The notes below the pieces were generated by a model. It was not told the DNA's origin. It was given only the letters and a program-made list of their open reading frames with translations, and made no database searches. The translations under genes were made by a program, and so were the position numbers. Of a DNA stretch of 30,692 bases, positions 11,813 through 20,807 are shown piece after piece (the stretch's first letter is position 1; every line of letters starts with the position of its first letter). This DNA is from Bovifimicola sp050309585 (lineage in GTDB: Bacteria; Bacillota; Clostridia; Lachnospirales; Lachnospiraceae). The stretch is taken from contig JBNRML010000011.1 in NCBI GenBank assembly GCA_050309585.1, positions 1 through 30,692 on the forward strand, in the 5' to 3' direction.

Positions 11813-14806
11813 ATGACGCAGGAGAAATTATTAGAATTGCGTAGCGGATTTGAAACCGCATATATAGATGGAACAGTTGCGTCTAATCTTGCATATAAGC
11901 CACAATTTATTTCAAATAATTATAAGCAAGGAAAGAAAGTATTATCATCTATCGAGGATGAATTATTGGTGTGTGATCAATTTCAAATCAGCGTAGCATT
12001 TATTACGATGGGAGGAATTACGCCACTGTTACAGACGTTAAAAGAGCTGGAAAAAAGAGATGTTAAAGGAGAAATCCTTACAACAAACTATTTAAACTTT
12101 AGCGAGCCACGAGCATTAGAAAAATTAAACAATCTTTCTAATATTACTTTAAAGATGTATGATGTGGAAGCGTCAGGAGATGGATTCCATACAAAAGGAT
12201 ATATCTTCAGAAAAGATGAAATTTATAGAATTATCATCGGAAGTTCCAATATGACTAAGACTGCGCTTACAAGCAATCGTGAGTGGAATGCCCGTGTTGT
12301 ATCAACGGAAAAGGGTGAGATTGCGCAGCAAGTGGTAGAGGAGTTTAATGAGCTTTGGAACAGTGAATATGCACTAGATTTTGATGAGTTTTATGAGATA
12401 TATAAAGAACGCTATAAAATCATAAAAAAACAGCGTGAAATCGCACGCAGCGAAGAGTTACCATCTATTGAAAAGTATCGTTTGCAGCCAAACTCTATGC
12501 AGGTTGGTTTTATAGTGAATTTAAAGAAAATTATTGAGGCAGGAGAAGAACGAGCATTATTGATTTCTGCTACGGGAACTGGAAAAACGTATGCGTCTGC
12601 ATTTGCCATGCGAGAACTTGGCTACAAGAGGGTACTTTTCTTAGTTCATCGAGGACAATTAGCAAGACAGACAAAGAAATCTTATCAGAAGGTCTTTGGT
12701 AAGAATATATCTATGGGATTAGTGGGTGCTGGATATTCGGATTATGAAGCAGATTATGTTTTTGCGATGGTGCAGACATTAAATCGTGATGAGCATCTGC
12801 ACAAATATAAACCGGATGAATTTGATTGTATTATTTTAGATGAAGCACATCATAGTTCTGCTGATACATATCAGAAAGTAATGAATTATTTTAAACCTAA
12901 ATTATGGTTAGGTATGACCGCAACTCCAGATAAGAGAGACGATGATGTGGCAGGTCGAAATATTTATGAGATATTCAATTATCAGATTGCATATGAAATT
13001 CGTTTGCAGCAAGCAATGGAAGAAGATATCTTATGCCCATTCCATTATTTTGGAATCAGTGATGTGTCATTAGTGGATGAAAAGCAATTGAAATCAAGAA
13101 AAATGACAGAAGGTGATTTCAATCTGCTTACAGGTGATGAGCGAGTGCGACATATCATTGAACAGGCAGAATACTATGGGTACAGTGGCGATAGAGTTAA
13201 AGGGTTAATTTTCTGTAGTAGAATTGATGAATCAGAGGAATTATCACAGAAAATTAATGCATTAGGATATCGCACCATTGCGCTTAATGGTAGTGCAACC
13301 GAGGACGAAAGAGCAAATGCATTTGAAAGGTTAGCTATGGATGAAAAGGATGCAACGGACAAGATGCAGCCACTAGATTACATTTTCTCAGTAGAAATTT
13401 TGAATGAGGGCGTAGATATTGTAGAAGTGAATCAAGTTATTATGCTTCGTCCTACAGAGTCTCCAATTGTTTTTATTCAGCAGCTTGGTCGAGGGTTGCG
13501 CAAAGCAGAAGGAAAAGAATATGTAGTTATCCTTGACTTCATCGGTAATTACAATAATAACTTTATGATTCCAGTGGCGCTTTCAGGAGACCGCTCATAC
13601 AATCCGGATATCATTAGAAAATATGTTATTAGTGGTAATACAACAATTCCGGGAGCATCTACAGTTCATTTTGATGAAATTGCAAAAGATAAGATTTTCT
13701 CATCAATTGATAAAATTAAAGGCATGAAATCCATTATCAAGTCTAGTTATAAGAACTTGAAAAATAGACTTGGACGAGTTCCATATTTAATAGATTTCTA
13801 TGAAAATGGAGAAGTAGACCCACTTGTAATTATTCGTGAGTATAAAACATATCAGGCTTTTTTGGAGTCGGAAGAAAAGGAATTATATGTAGGTAAAATC
13901 TCTGAACAAGAATTAGTAACATTGGAATATTTATCAAAGACAGTGTTATCTGGTGCAAGACCGTATGAACTTGAAATATTAAAACGTTTGATGAAATATG
14001 AAGAAATTCGTGTTGATGAGATGAAAGAAGAGCTACAGGCTAAGTATGGTTACGCTGTTGATATGGATTCCTTTACAAATGCAATAGATGTACTACAGGG
14101 ACATTTTGTAAGTAAGGAAGAAGAATATCAGAAATATTGTCATATTGATATCGTGAATAATGATAATGCTGGTATGCTTCGTAGAATGATGGGATTTGCC
14201 GAACGCTTACAACATATGGAATTTAATCGACAGGTAGATGATATTATTGAAGTTGGTTTGAGAAGATATGAGGAGAAATATTACAATGGAAGAAATGAAG
14301 AATGCCCATTTGTGTTATATGAAAAATATTCCAGACGAGATGTAAGCTTATTGATGAATTGCGGAAGAGATTTATCATCTACAATGTATGGAATGAAACG
14401 TATCGGTGAAGATGTATTTATCTTTGTAACATATCATAAAGAAGAAAACTCTGATATGGAAAAAAGTTATGTTGATGGTAAACCAGATTATGCAGATGCA
14501 TTTGAAGATAATGTTATTTTTAGATGGGATTCACAAATTGGTAGAGGCGTAGAAAGTTCCTACATGGAAGATGTTTGTACAGCGACAAGAAAACACTTAC
14601 TAGTAAAGAAGAGTGATGCAGAGACAAATTTCTATTATATGGGAATGTTTGATGTAATTGATGTAAAAGCAGATACTAAGAAGGACAACAATGGAAAAGA
14701 ACGTGATATTGCAAAGGTAACAATGCAGATGAAACATTCGGTTAGAGATGATTTGCTTCGTTACTTGCAAAGCAATATTCAGACAGAAGGAGAAAAAGCA
14801 GTATGA
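11813..14806 (+). CDS. PLD-like domain/SF2 helicase with DUF3427-like C terminus
   Basis: This 997-residue protein has three parts. Residues 35-190 resemble a phospholipase-D-type nuclease domain (FQISVAFITMGGI, then FHTKGYIF with H126 and K128, and IIGSSNMTKTAL), with one HxK site. Residues 225-580 form a superfamily 2 helicase: Walker A ATGTGKT (K258), Walker B LDEAHH (D343), motif III GMTATP, and motif VI QLGRGLRKAEG. Residues from about 800 resemble DUF3427 (SRRDVSLLMNCGRD, DAFEDNVIFRWDSQ, FYYMGMFDVI). Proteins of this plan are linked with phage defence or DNA restriction. GGAGG (11801-11805) precedes the ATG, and the NUDIX gene overlaps by ATGA. All catalytic motifs are intact, so it should be active. 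Confidence 0.92.
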   Translation: MTQEKLLELRSGFETAYIDGTVASNLAYKPQFISNNYKQGKKVLSSIEDELLVCDQFQISVAFITMGGITPLLQTLKELEKRDVKGEILTTNYLNFSEPRALEKLNNLSNITLKMYDVEASGDGFHTKGYIFRKDEIYRIIIGSSNMTKTALTSNREWNARVVSTEKGEIAQQVVEEFNELWNSEYALDFDEFYEIYKERYKIIKKQREIARSEELPSIEKYRLQPNSMQVGFIVNLKKIIEAGEERALLISATGTGKTYASAFAMRELGYKRVLFLVHRGQLARQTKKSYQKVFGKNISMGLVGAGYSDYEADYVFAMVQTLNRDEHLHKYKPDEFDCIILDEAHHSSADTYQKVMNYFKPKLWLGMTATPDKRDDDVAGRNIYEIFNYQIAYEIRLQQAMEEDILCPFHYFGISDVSLVDEKQLKSRKMTEGDFNLLTGDERVRHIIEQAEYYGYSGDRVKGLIFCSRIDESEELSQKINALGYRTIALNGSATEDERANAFERLAMDEKDATDKMQPLDYIFSVEILNEGVDIVEVNQVIMLRPTESPIVFIQQLGRGLRKAEGKEYVVILDFIGNYNNNFMIPVALSGDRSYNPDIIRKYVISGNTTIPGASTVHFDEIAKDKIFSSIDKIKGMKSIIKSSYKNLKNRLGRVPYLIDFYENGEVDPLVIIREYKTYQAFLESEEKELYVGKISEQELVTLEYLSKTVLSGARPYELEILKRLMKYEEIRVDEMKEELQAKYGYAVDMDSFTNAIDVLQGHFVSKEEEYQKYCHIDIVNNDNAGMLRRMMGFAERLQHMEFNRQVDDIIEVGLRRYEEKYYNGRNEECPFVLYEKYSRRDVSLLMNCGRDLSSTMYGMKRIGEDVFIFVTYHKEENSDMEKSYVDGKPDYADAFEDNVIFRWDSQIGRGVESSYMEDVCTATRKHLLVKKSDAETNFYYMGMFDVIDVKADTKKDNNGKERDIAKVTMQMKHSVRDDLLRYLQSNIQTEGEKAV

Positions 14807-15204
14807 AAATAATTAGAGTAGTAGCAGCTATTACTAAGTCGGTAAATGAGAACGGAGAAACAATTATTTTTGCGACACAGAGAGGTTATGGAGACCTTAA
14901 AGGCGGTTGGGAGTTTCCGGGTGGAAAAATCGAAGAAGGAGAAACGCCACAGGAAGCATTAAAAAGAGAAATTATGGAAGAATTAGAAACCGAAATAACT
15001 GTTGGAGAACTGATTGATACGATAGAATATGATTATCCAACATTCCATTTGTCTATGGATTGTTTTTGGGCGGAGATTGTTTCAGGAGATTTAGTTTTAA
15101 CAGAGCATGCAGCTGCAAAATGGCTTACAAAGGCTGAATTGGATTCAGTTGAATGGTTACCAGCAGATATTACTTTGATTGAAAAAATCAGAGCAGCGAT
15201 TTAG
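14803..15204 (+). CDS. NUDIX hydrolase ((d)NTP pyrophosphohydrolase type)
   Basis: The 133-residue protein matches MutT-like NUDIX enzymes, which hydrolyse oxidised or other nucleoside triphosphates to the monophosphate. The NUDIX box runs from G41 (GKIEEGETPQEALKREIMEEL), with R55, E56, E59 and E60 for metal binding in place; the usual glycine near the end is E62. The substrate-side GGWEFPGG is typical of the 8-oxo-dGTP and CTP subgroup. It overlaps the helicase by ATGA and so is made with it. In such operons the enzyme may change the nucleotide pool or a signal nucleotide rather than simply clean up damage; that is inference. Confidence 0.9.
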   Translation: MKIIRVVAAITKSVNENGETIIFATQRGYGDLKGGWEFPGGKIEEGETPQEALKREIMEELETEITVGELIDTIEYDYPTFHLSMDCFWAEIVSGDLVLTEHAAAKWLTKAELDSVEWLPADITLIEKIRAAI

Positions 15205-15250
15205 AGGGTATTATAACTATAGTTGTAAAAATATCGCATGAGAGGTTTTT

Positions 15251-15520
15251 ATGAGTTCAGATAATGGCATACTAGATTATTACAATTCTAAAGCGAAAGA
15301 TTTTGTCTCTGGTACAGTGGGGGTAGCCTTTACAGAGATGCAGGACACATTTCTTGAATACATTCCAGCAGGTGGAAAAATTCTTGATTTTGGCTGTGGT
15401 TCCGGACGTGATACAAAGTATTTCATAAACAAGGGATATGATGTAGATGCCACTGACGGTTCAGAAGAGCTTTGTAAGATTGCAAGTGAATACACAGGCA
15501 TTCAAGTAAAGCAGACCTAA
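15251..15520 (+). pseudogene. N-terminal half of a class I SAM-dependent methyltransferase
   Basis: The 89-codon frame matches the first third of a small-molecule-type methyltransferase. The SAM-binding motif I (ILDFGCGSGRDT) lies near residue 45 and the acidic strand-2 end (DVDATDGSEEL) follows. The family normally continues for over 100 more residues; here it stops after GIQVKQT. The break point lies near 15505, where sequence from the HNH-like fragment begins in another frame. The core SAM loop alone is not expected to work. GAGAGG precedes the ATG, and the gap to the NUDIX gene is only 46 bases, so it may once have been the operon's last gene. Confidence 0.75.
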
Positions 15521-15911
15521 TTGGACAAAAAATCCTAAAATTACACGTACAAAAGAGGGACTTTATGCACATCATAAATATGAAGACCATGCGATTATGT
15601 TGTCGCATCTAGAATATGCACAGAAAAATCCATATGAATGGCAGAAAAAAGAAAATATTGTATATTGCAATCTGTTAGAACACTTATTTTTACATATTTT
15701 AATTTGTGAGAATCCTTCAGCAGATAAAAATACAAATGAAAAAGTTGGGTTTGGTGGTGTAGTAAATTATATTGTACCAGAATTGAACGATGTATATAGC
15801 GGATGGGTTTCGAAACAAGTATGGCAGAATAATTGTCATAGCGTAATTATTGACGAAAAAGAAGTATATGCAAATGTCAATATAAAAATGGGATGTGTTT
15901 GGAACAATTAA
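15510..15911 (+). pseudogene. HNH-endonuclease-like C-terminal fragment
   Basis: The frame is open from 15510 and reads WTKNPKITRTKEGLYAHHKYEDH, then NPYEWQKKENIVYCNLLEHLFLHILI, resembling the part of HNH-type nucleases in which EHLFLH contributes metal ligands (AHHKYEDH and LEHLFLH). GFGGVVNYIVPELNDVYSGW follows. Its start is missing and its end runs into terminase sequence near 15890. I recognise the style from Clostridial element genes but cannot name it. It is a relic with a deletion on both sides. Confidence 0.5.
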
Positions 15912-17322
15912 GCCAAATGGCTACAGACAGTTCAATACAGCCTATATTGAGATCCCAAAGAAGATGGGAAAATCAGAATTAGCGGCAGCAGTTGCACTTT
16001 TGCTTACCTGTGGAGATGGGGAAGAACGTGCAGAAGTTTATGGCTGTGCTGCAGATAGGCAACAGGCTTCTATCGTATTTGAGGTTGCTGCTGACATGGT
16101 GCGTATGTGTCCGGCATTGAATAAAAGAGTAAAGATTCTGGCATCCCAGAAGAGAATTGTGTATCAGCCGACAAACAGCTTTTATCAGGTGTTGTCGGCT
16201 GAAGCCTATTCTAAGCATGGTTTTAATATTCACGGAGTTGTGTTTGATGAGTTGCATACACAGCCAAACAGAAAACTGTTTGATGTTATGACCAAGGGTT
16301 CAGGAGACGCCAGAACTCAGCCACTGTATTTTTTGATTACAACAGCGGGTACCGACATAAACAGTATCTGCTATGAAACACACCAGAAAGCAAAGGACAT
16401 TATTGAGGGGAGAAAGATTGACCCGACGTTTTATCCGATTATCTATGGTGCAGATGAAAATGATGATTGGACAGATCCGAAGGTATGGAAGAAGGCAAAT
16501 CCTTCTCTGGGAATTACAGTCAGTATTGATAAGGTGCAGGCTGCGTGTGATTCTGCAAAACAGAATCCGGGAGAGGAAAATGCTTTCAGGCAGTTAAGAT
16601 TGAACCAGTGGGTGAAACAGGCAGTCCGTTGGATGCCGATGGATAAATGGGACGCTTGTGCTTTTCCAGCAAATGAAGATAGATTAGAAGGACGTATATG
16701 TTACGGTGGTTTGGACTTATCATCCACCACAGATATTACGGCTTTTGTATTGGTGTTTCCACCAGAGGATGAAGATGATAAGTTTGCAATTCTACCGTAC
16801 TTTTGGATTCCTGAAGAAACACTGGAACTGCGAGTAAGGAGAGACCATGTTCCATATGATGTCTGGGAGAAGCAAGGGTATCTAATGACTACGGAAGGGA
16901 ATGTTGTTCATTATGGATTTATTGAAAAATTCATAGAGAGATTGGGTGAGCGTTTCAATATTCGTGAAATTGCCTTTGACCGTTGGGGTGCGGTACAGAT
17001 GGTGCAGAACCTTGAAGGGATGGGATTCACGGTTGTTCCATTTGGACAGGGCTTCAAAGATATGAGTCCACCGACAAAGAAATTGATGAAGCTGACCTTA
17101 GAAAAGAAACTGGCCCACGGAGGTCATCCGGTTCTTCGTTGGATGATGGATAATATTTATATTCGAAATGACCCGGCGGGAAATATTAAGGCGGACAAGG
17201 AAAAATCTACAGAGAAAATTGACGGTGCCATTGCAACGATCATGGGACTTGACAGAGCAATCCGATGTGGAAATGATGTAAGTGCCAGTGTTTATGATGA
17301 ACGTGGTATTTTGTTTATCTAA
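15895..17322 (+). pseudogene. terL: phage terminase large subunit, N-terminally truncated
   Basis: The 475-codon frame matches the large terminase (HK97-like), the ATP-driven motor and nuclease that packages phage DNA. The first residues (FGTIKPNGYRQF, then IEIPKKMGKSELAAA with the Walker A-like GKS) show that roughly the first 80-100 residues are missing. Walker B is VVFDELH near residue 117, and a nuclease acidic site is in YGGLDLSSTTDITAF near residue 270. The only start is a GTG at 15895, made by the fusion, with no SD. It is probably not translated. It is followed by the DUF3990 toxin pair and then by the portal gene, so the pair interrupts the head module. Confidence 0.85.
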
Positions 17323-17333
17323 TTTAAATTGTA

Positions 17334-17405
17334 TATCACTTTGGTGATAGAAAAAACTCAAATCAATTGACATACTATCACCATGGTGATATAATGACGG
17401 TGATA
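17334..17405 (+). promoter_or_regulatory. consensus promoter with two palindromic operators
   Basis: TTGACA (17367-17372) and TATAAT (17390-17395) are spaced by 17 bases, a full consensus promoter. Operator 1, TATCAC-TTTG-GTGATA (17334-17349), lies upstream. Operator 2, TATCAC-CATG-GTGATA (17376-17391), fills the spacer. Their centres are 42 bases apart, four helical turns. A half-site GGTGATA follows at 17399-17405. The HTH antitoxin encoded downstream is the likely ligand. Confidence 0.85.
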
Positions 17406-17423
17406 GGAATGGAGGTTGGGAAA

Positions 17424-18116
17424 ATGGATAAACTGATTACGATATACCACGGTTCAGAAAAAAATGTGGAACAGCCGATTTTTGGCGAAGGCAAGAAGAA
17501 TAATGATTTTGGACTTGGCTTTTATTGTACTGCAAGTGAGGAACTTGCAAAAGAATGGGCAGTATCTTCTTTACGTGATGGCTTTTCCAATCGCTATACG
17601 CTGGATACCGAATATTTGAACATTTTAAATTTGAATAGTCCCGATTATACAATTCTTAACTGGATTGCCGTCTTGGTGGAGCATCGCTTGTTTTCGATAA
17701 AAACTCCTGTAGCAAGACGAGCAAAGCGATATTTGATTGATAATTTCAGTGTTAATGTAAATGCCTATGACTTGATTACAGGTTACCGTGCGGATGATTC
17801 CTATTTTGATTACGCAGAGTCATTCCTTAACAACGGTATTTCTGTAGAACAACTTGCACGTGCCATGCGACTTGGAAAGTTGGGCGAACAAATCGTTATT
17901 AAGTCAAAGTTTGCCTTTTCCAAATTGAAATATGAAGGTTTTGATGTTGCAGAGAAGGACCAGTACTATGTTCTTCGCAAAGCCAGAGATGATGAAGCGA
18001 ATCAGTTGTATCTGGAAATGCTTGAAGAAGAGAGCGATGGACTGTATATTCAGGATATTATGAGAGGAGGCATTAAAAACGATGACTCGCGCATACCAAG
18101 AAATATATCTGAGTAA
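17424..18116 (+). CDS. DUF3990 toxin (ADP-ribosyltransferase-fold type)
   Basis: From ATG 17424 the product is 230 residues. GGAGG (17411-17415) is eight bases upstream; the frame extends to 17367 but that would start inside the promoter. The N terminus ITIYHGSEKNVEQPIFGEGKKNNDFGLGFYCT (cut to its marks YHGS, GKKNNDFGLGFYC) defines DUF3990, a family related in fold to ADP-ribosyltransferases and usually found as the toxin of toxin-antitoxin pairs. The rest is helical with an acidic C-terminal third. It overlaps the HTH gene by 35 bases and shares its operator-rich promoter. It is complete, although inserted between decayed phage genes. The target of the modification is unknown. Confidence 0.88.
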   Translation: MDKLITIYHGSEKNVEQPIFGEGKKNNDFGLGFYCTASEELAKEWAVSSLRDGFSNRYTLDTEYLNILNLNSPDYTILNWIAVLVEHRLFSIKTPVARRAKRYLIDNFSVNVNAYDLITGYRADDSYFDYAESFLNNGISVEQLARAMRLGKLGEQIVIKSKFAFSKLKYEGFDVAEKDQYYVLRKARDDEANQLYLEMLEEESDGLYIQDIMRGGIKNDDSRIPRNISE

Positions 18117-18720
18117 GGCTCAATCGGTGATTGGAGATGCCTTTGATTATGCAGTCAATACTTGCGGTATTATTGGAACTGATTTTGTGAAACTGTTTAT
18201 TGCAAGTTCTGTGAGCAAACGAATGGAGAACGGGGAGCCTGCTTATCTTGCAGGGAAAAGCGGCATTGAAATCGTTCGGGAGATCGTTGCAGAAACCAAA
18301 GGGCAAGAGCTTCAAATAGAACCGCAGGAGCATTTTGGACGTTCAAAAGAATACTGGATTGGTTGGGCTATTGCTTATTACCAGTGGTATTCAGGCAGGA
18401 AGTATAGCGATATTTTCAAAGTTCTTTCTTTTGAGGATTTGCAAAAAATGTACTACACTCTCCACGAAGCGGATATCACAAAATTTGTTGATATTGTAGA
18501 TTCAAAAATAAAGGAGTATTTTTCTGAAACTAATTTAAAGCGCATTCGTACAGCATATGGATTTACTCAGGCAGAATTAGCGGAACGTTCCGGTGTCAGC
18601 CTTCGTTCGATTCAAATGTATGAACAGCGAAACAAAAACATCAACAAAGCAAGTGCGGATTCAATGTATAGCCTTGCCAAGGCTTTGGGCTGCACAATGG
18701 AAGATTTGATCGAAAGATAA
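18082..18720 (+). CDS. HTH antitoxin/repressor of the DUF3990 pair
   Basis: The 212-residue protein has two parts. Residues 15-130 form a helical domain (DFVKLFIASSVSK, EYWIGWAIAYYQWYSGRKYSDIF) that recurs in the antitoxin-like protein beside Fic at 10987-11409. Residues 148-212 form an Xre HTH (LKRIRTAYGFTQAELAERSGVSLRSIQMYEQ). The HTH likely binds TATCAC-N4-GTGATA sites in the promoter at 17334-17405, and the first domain likely binds the DUF3990 protein. GGAGG precedes the ATG by eleven bases. A terminator (18739-18775) closes the pair, so it is a self-contained insertion in the phage module. Confidence 0.85.
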   Translation: MTRAYQEIYLSKAQSVIGDAFDYAVNTCGIIGTDFVKLFIASSVSKRMENGEPAYLAGKSGIEIVREIVAETKGQELQIEPQEHFGRSKEYWIGWAIAYYQWYSGRKYSDIFKVLSFEDLQKMYYTLHEADITKFVDIVDSKIKEYFSETNLKRIRTAYGFTQAELAERSGVSLRSIQMYEQRNKNINKASADSMYSLAKALGCTMEDLIER

Positions 18721-18738
18721 ATAAGATTTTGGATTATA

Positions 18739-18775
18739 AGCATCTATCAGAAAGTTAGTGGTAGGTGCTTTTTTT
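18739..18775 (+). terminator. terminator of the DUF3990 pair
   Basis: AGCATCTATC pairs with GTAGGTGCT (one bulge or wobble) and is followed by seven Ts. It separates the toxin pair from the portal gene. Confidence 0.8.
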
Positions 18776-18804
18776 ATGCAATTTTTAGGAGGAGAGTGAG
18801 GAAC

Positions 18805-20154
18805 ATGGGAATATTAACAGGAATTTTTAAATCAAGAGATAAGCCACAGAATGCAACATCAGGCGGTGCATACCGATTTTTTATCGGTGGTAGTTCCAGT
18901 GGAAAGAATGTCAATGAGCGTTCTGCCATGCAGATGACAGCGGTGTATTCCTGTGTGCGTATCTTATCAGAGGCAGTGGCAAGTCTTCCGCTTCATGTTT
19001 ACAAATACAACGGAGATGGTGGGAAGGAAAAGGCGGTAAAACATCCGCTTTATTTTTTACTCCATGATGAGCCGAATTCGGAAATGACTTCCTTTGTATT
19101 CAGAGAAACATTGATGACGCATTTGCTCCTGTGGGGGAATGCATACGCCCAGATTATCCGTAATGGCAAGGGAGAAATCATCGCATTGTATCCGCTGATG
19201 CCGAACCGAATGACCGTGGACAGGGACGATAAAGGACAGCTTTATTATCAGTACAACACCAGTAAGGACGATGCACCAACCATGAAAGGAAGTATGGTAA
19301 ATCTGAAACCATCGGATGTACTTCACATCCCTGGTCTTGGGTTTGATGGACTGGTCGGGTATTCTCCGATTGCAATGGCAAAGAATGCCATTGGAATGGC
19401 CATTGCCTGTGAAGAGTATGGTGCAAAATTCTTTGCGAACGGTGCTACACCAGGTGGTATCTTGGAGCATCCGGGAACTGTAAAGGACCCACAGAGGGTA
19501 AGGGAGAGTTGGACATCTACTTTTGGTGGAAGTTCCAATGCGAATAAAGTAGCAGTTCTGGAAGAGGGAATGAAGTACACACCGATTTCCATTAGTCCGG
19601 AACAGGCACAGTTTTTAGAAACAAGAAAATTTCAGATAAATGAAATAGCTCGTATTTTCCGAGTTCCGCCACACATGGTCGGGGATTTGGAGAAGTCGAG
19701 CTTTTCTAATATAGAGCAGCAGTCTTTGGAGTTTGTGAAATACACTTTAGACCCTTGGGTTGCAAGGTGGGAACAGGCCATTGTCCGTTCTTTATTTTCT
19801 ACGGATGAGAAAACACAATACTTTGTCAAGTTCAATGTGGACGGGTTGCTCCGTGGTGATTATCAAAGCCGAATGAATGGATATGCCATTGGCAGACAGA
19901 ATGGTTGGATGAGTGCCAACGATATCAGGGAACTTGAAAATCTTGACCGTATTCCGGAAGAGGAAGGTGGCGATCTGTACCTTATCAACGGGAATATGAC
20001 CAAATTAAAAGACGCAGGAATATTTGCGGGAAAGGAGAGCGAACCGAATGAAGAAGTTTTGGAAGTGGAAGAACCACAAGGTTCTGAATCAGGAGACACA
20101 GATGGAAACGGTGGAGAGAACACTGTTCCTAAACGGCACCATCGCAGAGGATAG
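18805..20154 (+). CDS. phage portal protein (HK97 type)
   Basis: The 449-residue product matches the portal family PF04860, the ring at the head vertex through which DNA enters. Marks are MQMTAVYSCVRILSEAVASLPLHVY near residue 45, HPLYFLLHDEPN, FRETLMTHLLLWGNAYAQI, and NEIARIFRVPPHMVGDLEKSSFSNIEQQS near residue 285. A charged tail rich in E and G ends it (ESGDTDGNGGEN). ATG 18805 is preferred to GTG 18796, which lies too close to AGGAGG (18787-18792). The gene is intact, unlike most of its phage neighbours. It overlaps the protease gene by about 107 bases in another frame, as is common for this module. Confidence 0.92.
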   Translation: MGILTGIFKSRDKPQNATSGGAYRFFIGGSSSGKNVNERSAMQMTAVYSCVRILSEAVASLPLHVYKYNGDGGKEKAVKHPLYFLLHDEPNSEMTSFVFRETLMTHLLLWGNAYAQIIRNGKGEIIALYPLMPNRMTVDRDDKGQLYYQYNTSKDDAPTMKGSMVNLKPSDVLHIPGLGFDGLVGYSPIAMAKNAIGMAIACEEYGAKFFANGATPGGILEHPGTVKDPQRVRESWTSTFGGSSNANKVAVLEEGMKYTPISISPEQAQFLETRKFQINEIARIFRVPPHMVGDLEKSSFSNIEQQSLEFVKYTLDPWVARWEQAIVRSLFSTDEKTQYFVKFNVDGLLRGDYQSRMNGYAIGRQNGWMSANDIRELENLDRIPEEEGGDLYLINGNMTKLKDAGIFAGKESEPNEEVLEVEEPQGSESGDTDGNGGENTVPKRHHRRG

Positions 20155-20801
20155 CTGGTTTGATGATGACGTAACACCGCAGATGTTCAAGGAAGAATTG
20201 ATGGATGGGAATGGAAACATTACACTGGATCAATTCGCCTGGTGGCGACTGTGTGGCTGCCGCCCAGATTTACAACATGCTCCGTGAGTATGAGGGCAAG
20301 GTTATCGTCAAGATTGATGGGATTGCGGCATCCGCAGCTTCGGTCATTGCCATGGCCGGTGATAAGGTGCTGATGTCTCCGGTATCCATGATGATGATTC
20401 ACAATCCGATGACCATAGCATTTGGAGATTTCGGGGAAATGCAGAGAGCCATTGACATGCTGAAAAGCGTGAAGGACTCCATCATCAATGCCTATGAGCT
20501 GAAAACCAGAATGTCCAGAACAAAGCTGGCACATCTAATGGATGCTGAAACATGGATGGACGCAAACAAGGCCATTGAGCTTGGATTTGCAGATGAAATT
20601 ATCCAGAGAACAGGTGCTGTGGATGAGCTGGAAGTTCCACAGATATCTATGTTGTATTCAAAGACTGCGGTGGTCAATTCCTTAATGGATAAGATTGCCG
20701 AGAAGTGCAAGATACAGCAGAAAGAAGAAGTAGAAAACAGTAACAAAGTCAAAGCTGATTCGCTGATGAGTCGGCTTAATTTATTAAAAAATTGGAGGTA
20801 A
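20048..20801 (+). pseudogene. phage ClpP-like prohead protease, frameshifted
   Basis: The first part, from ATG 20048 (with GGAG upstream), reads MKKFWKWKNHKVLNQ, then RTLFLNGTIAEDSWFDDDVTPQMF, the usual start of head-maturation ClpP proteases that trim the capsid scaffold. The frame then slips. The matching second part, WINSPGGDCVAAAQIYNML, lies in the next frame (from about 20230). Its serine is in DGIAASAASVIAMAGD and its histidine in MMMIHNP, with an EELGFADEI-like tail. The slip falls around 20221-20230, where the expected N-I-T-V-W-I-N-S-P run has lost two bases or gained one. Without correction the protein ends at 20287. Decay or a base-calling error are both possible. Confidence 0.85.
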
Positions 20802-20807
20802 TCAATT

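Noticed and set aside
19057..19592. Minus-strand frames across the portal gene
   Set aside because: They are antisense shadows of a well-recognised portal protein.
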